Assembly: GCA_037382065.1 (NCBI GenBank)
Contig: JARRQF010000246.1
Span: 1-5,681, forward strand
Direction: 5' to 3'
DNA: 5,681 nucleotides
From: Thiodiazotropha sp037382065
Lineage (GTDB): Bacteria > Pseudomonadota > Gammaproteobacteria > Chromatiales > Chromatiaceae
Shown piece by piece: positions 5,562 to 5,681 of this stretch (positions are counted from its first letter, which is position 1; each line of letters begins with the position of its first letter). A model generated the notes under the pieces. The model was not told the DNA's origin. It worked only from the letters and a program-made list of their open reading frames with translations, and made no database searches. The position numbers and the translations under genes were made by a program.

Positions 5562-5676
5562 CCTAGTGTGGTGCTTCATACAAATTGACGATGATAGAAG
5601 CCTGCTCAGGCCAGGAGACAAGGCGCAATGCGCAGGGAATGGCTCGCCCTTTTCAAGCATGGCAACGCAGTATCCT
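5562..5676. repeat. 115-bp palindrome-rich repeat, right copy, inverted
   Basis: This is the reverse complement of 1-115 with one difference at position 5661. Together the copies bracket the whole five-gene block as inverted repeats about 5.4 kb apart. The one differing base falls in the 7-nt arm that would pair within the repeat, so this copy forms that stem less well. Homology ends sharply at 5562 on the inner side. The last five bases of the window are not repeated at the left edge, because the window starts there, so the true outer limit is unknown. Confidence 0.95.
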
Positions 5677-5681
5677 GGCCT

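Overview
All five protein-coding genes are on the minus strand, so they read right to left. The window suggests a gammaproteobacterium that makes ubiquinone and lives at least part of the time without oxygen. UbiU and UbiV keep all four iron-sulfur ligand cysteines at the E. coli positions, and two further radical-SAM enzymes lie next to them. The base composition is moderate. A free-living or symbiotic member of the Chromatiales/sulfur-oxidiser type would fit, but that placement is a guess.

Layout in transcription order. An HDOD-domain signalling protein with a C-terminal GAF-like domain (5503-4031) comes first. A 77-bp gap follows, with a weak promoter candidate. Then come a TatD-linked-type radical SAM protein with a GTG start (3953-3354), a YhcC-family radical SAM protein (3348-2428, 5 bp later), ubiU (2403-1408, 24 bp later) and ubiV (1004-111). 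The last four genes look like one unit in which every product should carry a 4Fe-4S cluster. UbiU and UbiV are known to form the complex that hydroxylates ubiquinone precursors without O2. Whether the two radical SAM proteins serve the same process is inference.

The expected tight ubiU-ubiV junction is broken by 397 bp of non-coding DNA (1011-1407). It reads as two nested mobile remnants. The outer one has two similar hairpins in the same orientation, like the subterminal palindromes of IS200/IS605 (tnpB-type) elements, but no transposase. Inside it is a 189-bp MITE (1169-1357) with 17-bp terminal inverted repeats (one mismatch) and a perfect 5-bp target duplication, TTTAA. The outer element ends within about 20 bp of the ubiV start codon and supplies the ubiV leader.

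The five-gene block is flanked by a 115-bp repeat in inverted orientation (1-115 and 5562-5676), identical at 114 of 115 positions. It is rich in short palindromes and is probably a dispersed intergenic repeat. Its left copy contains the ubiV stop codon. No RNA gene, CRISPR array, complete transposase or ubiT gene is visible.
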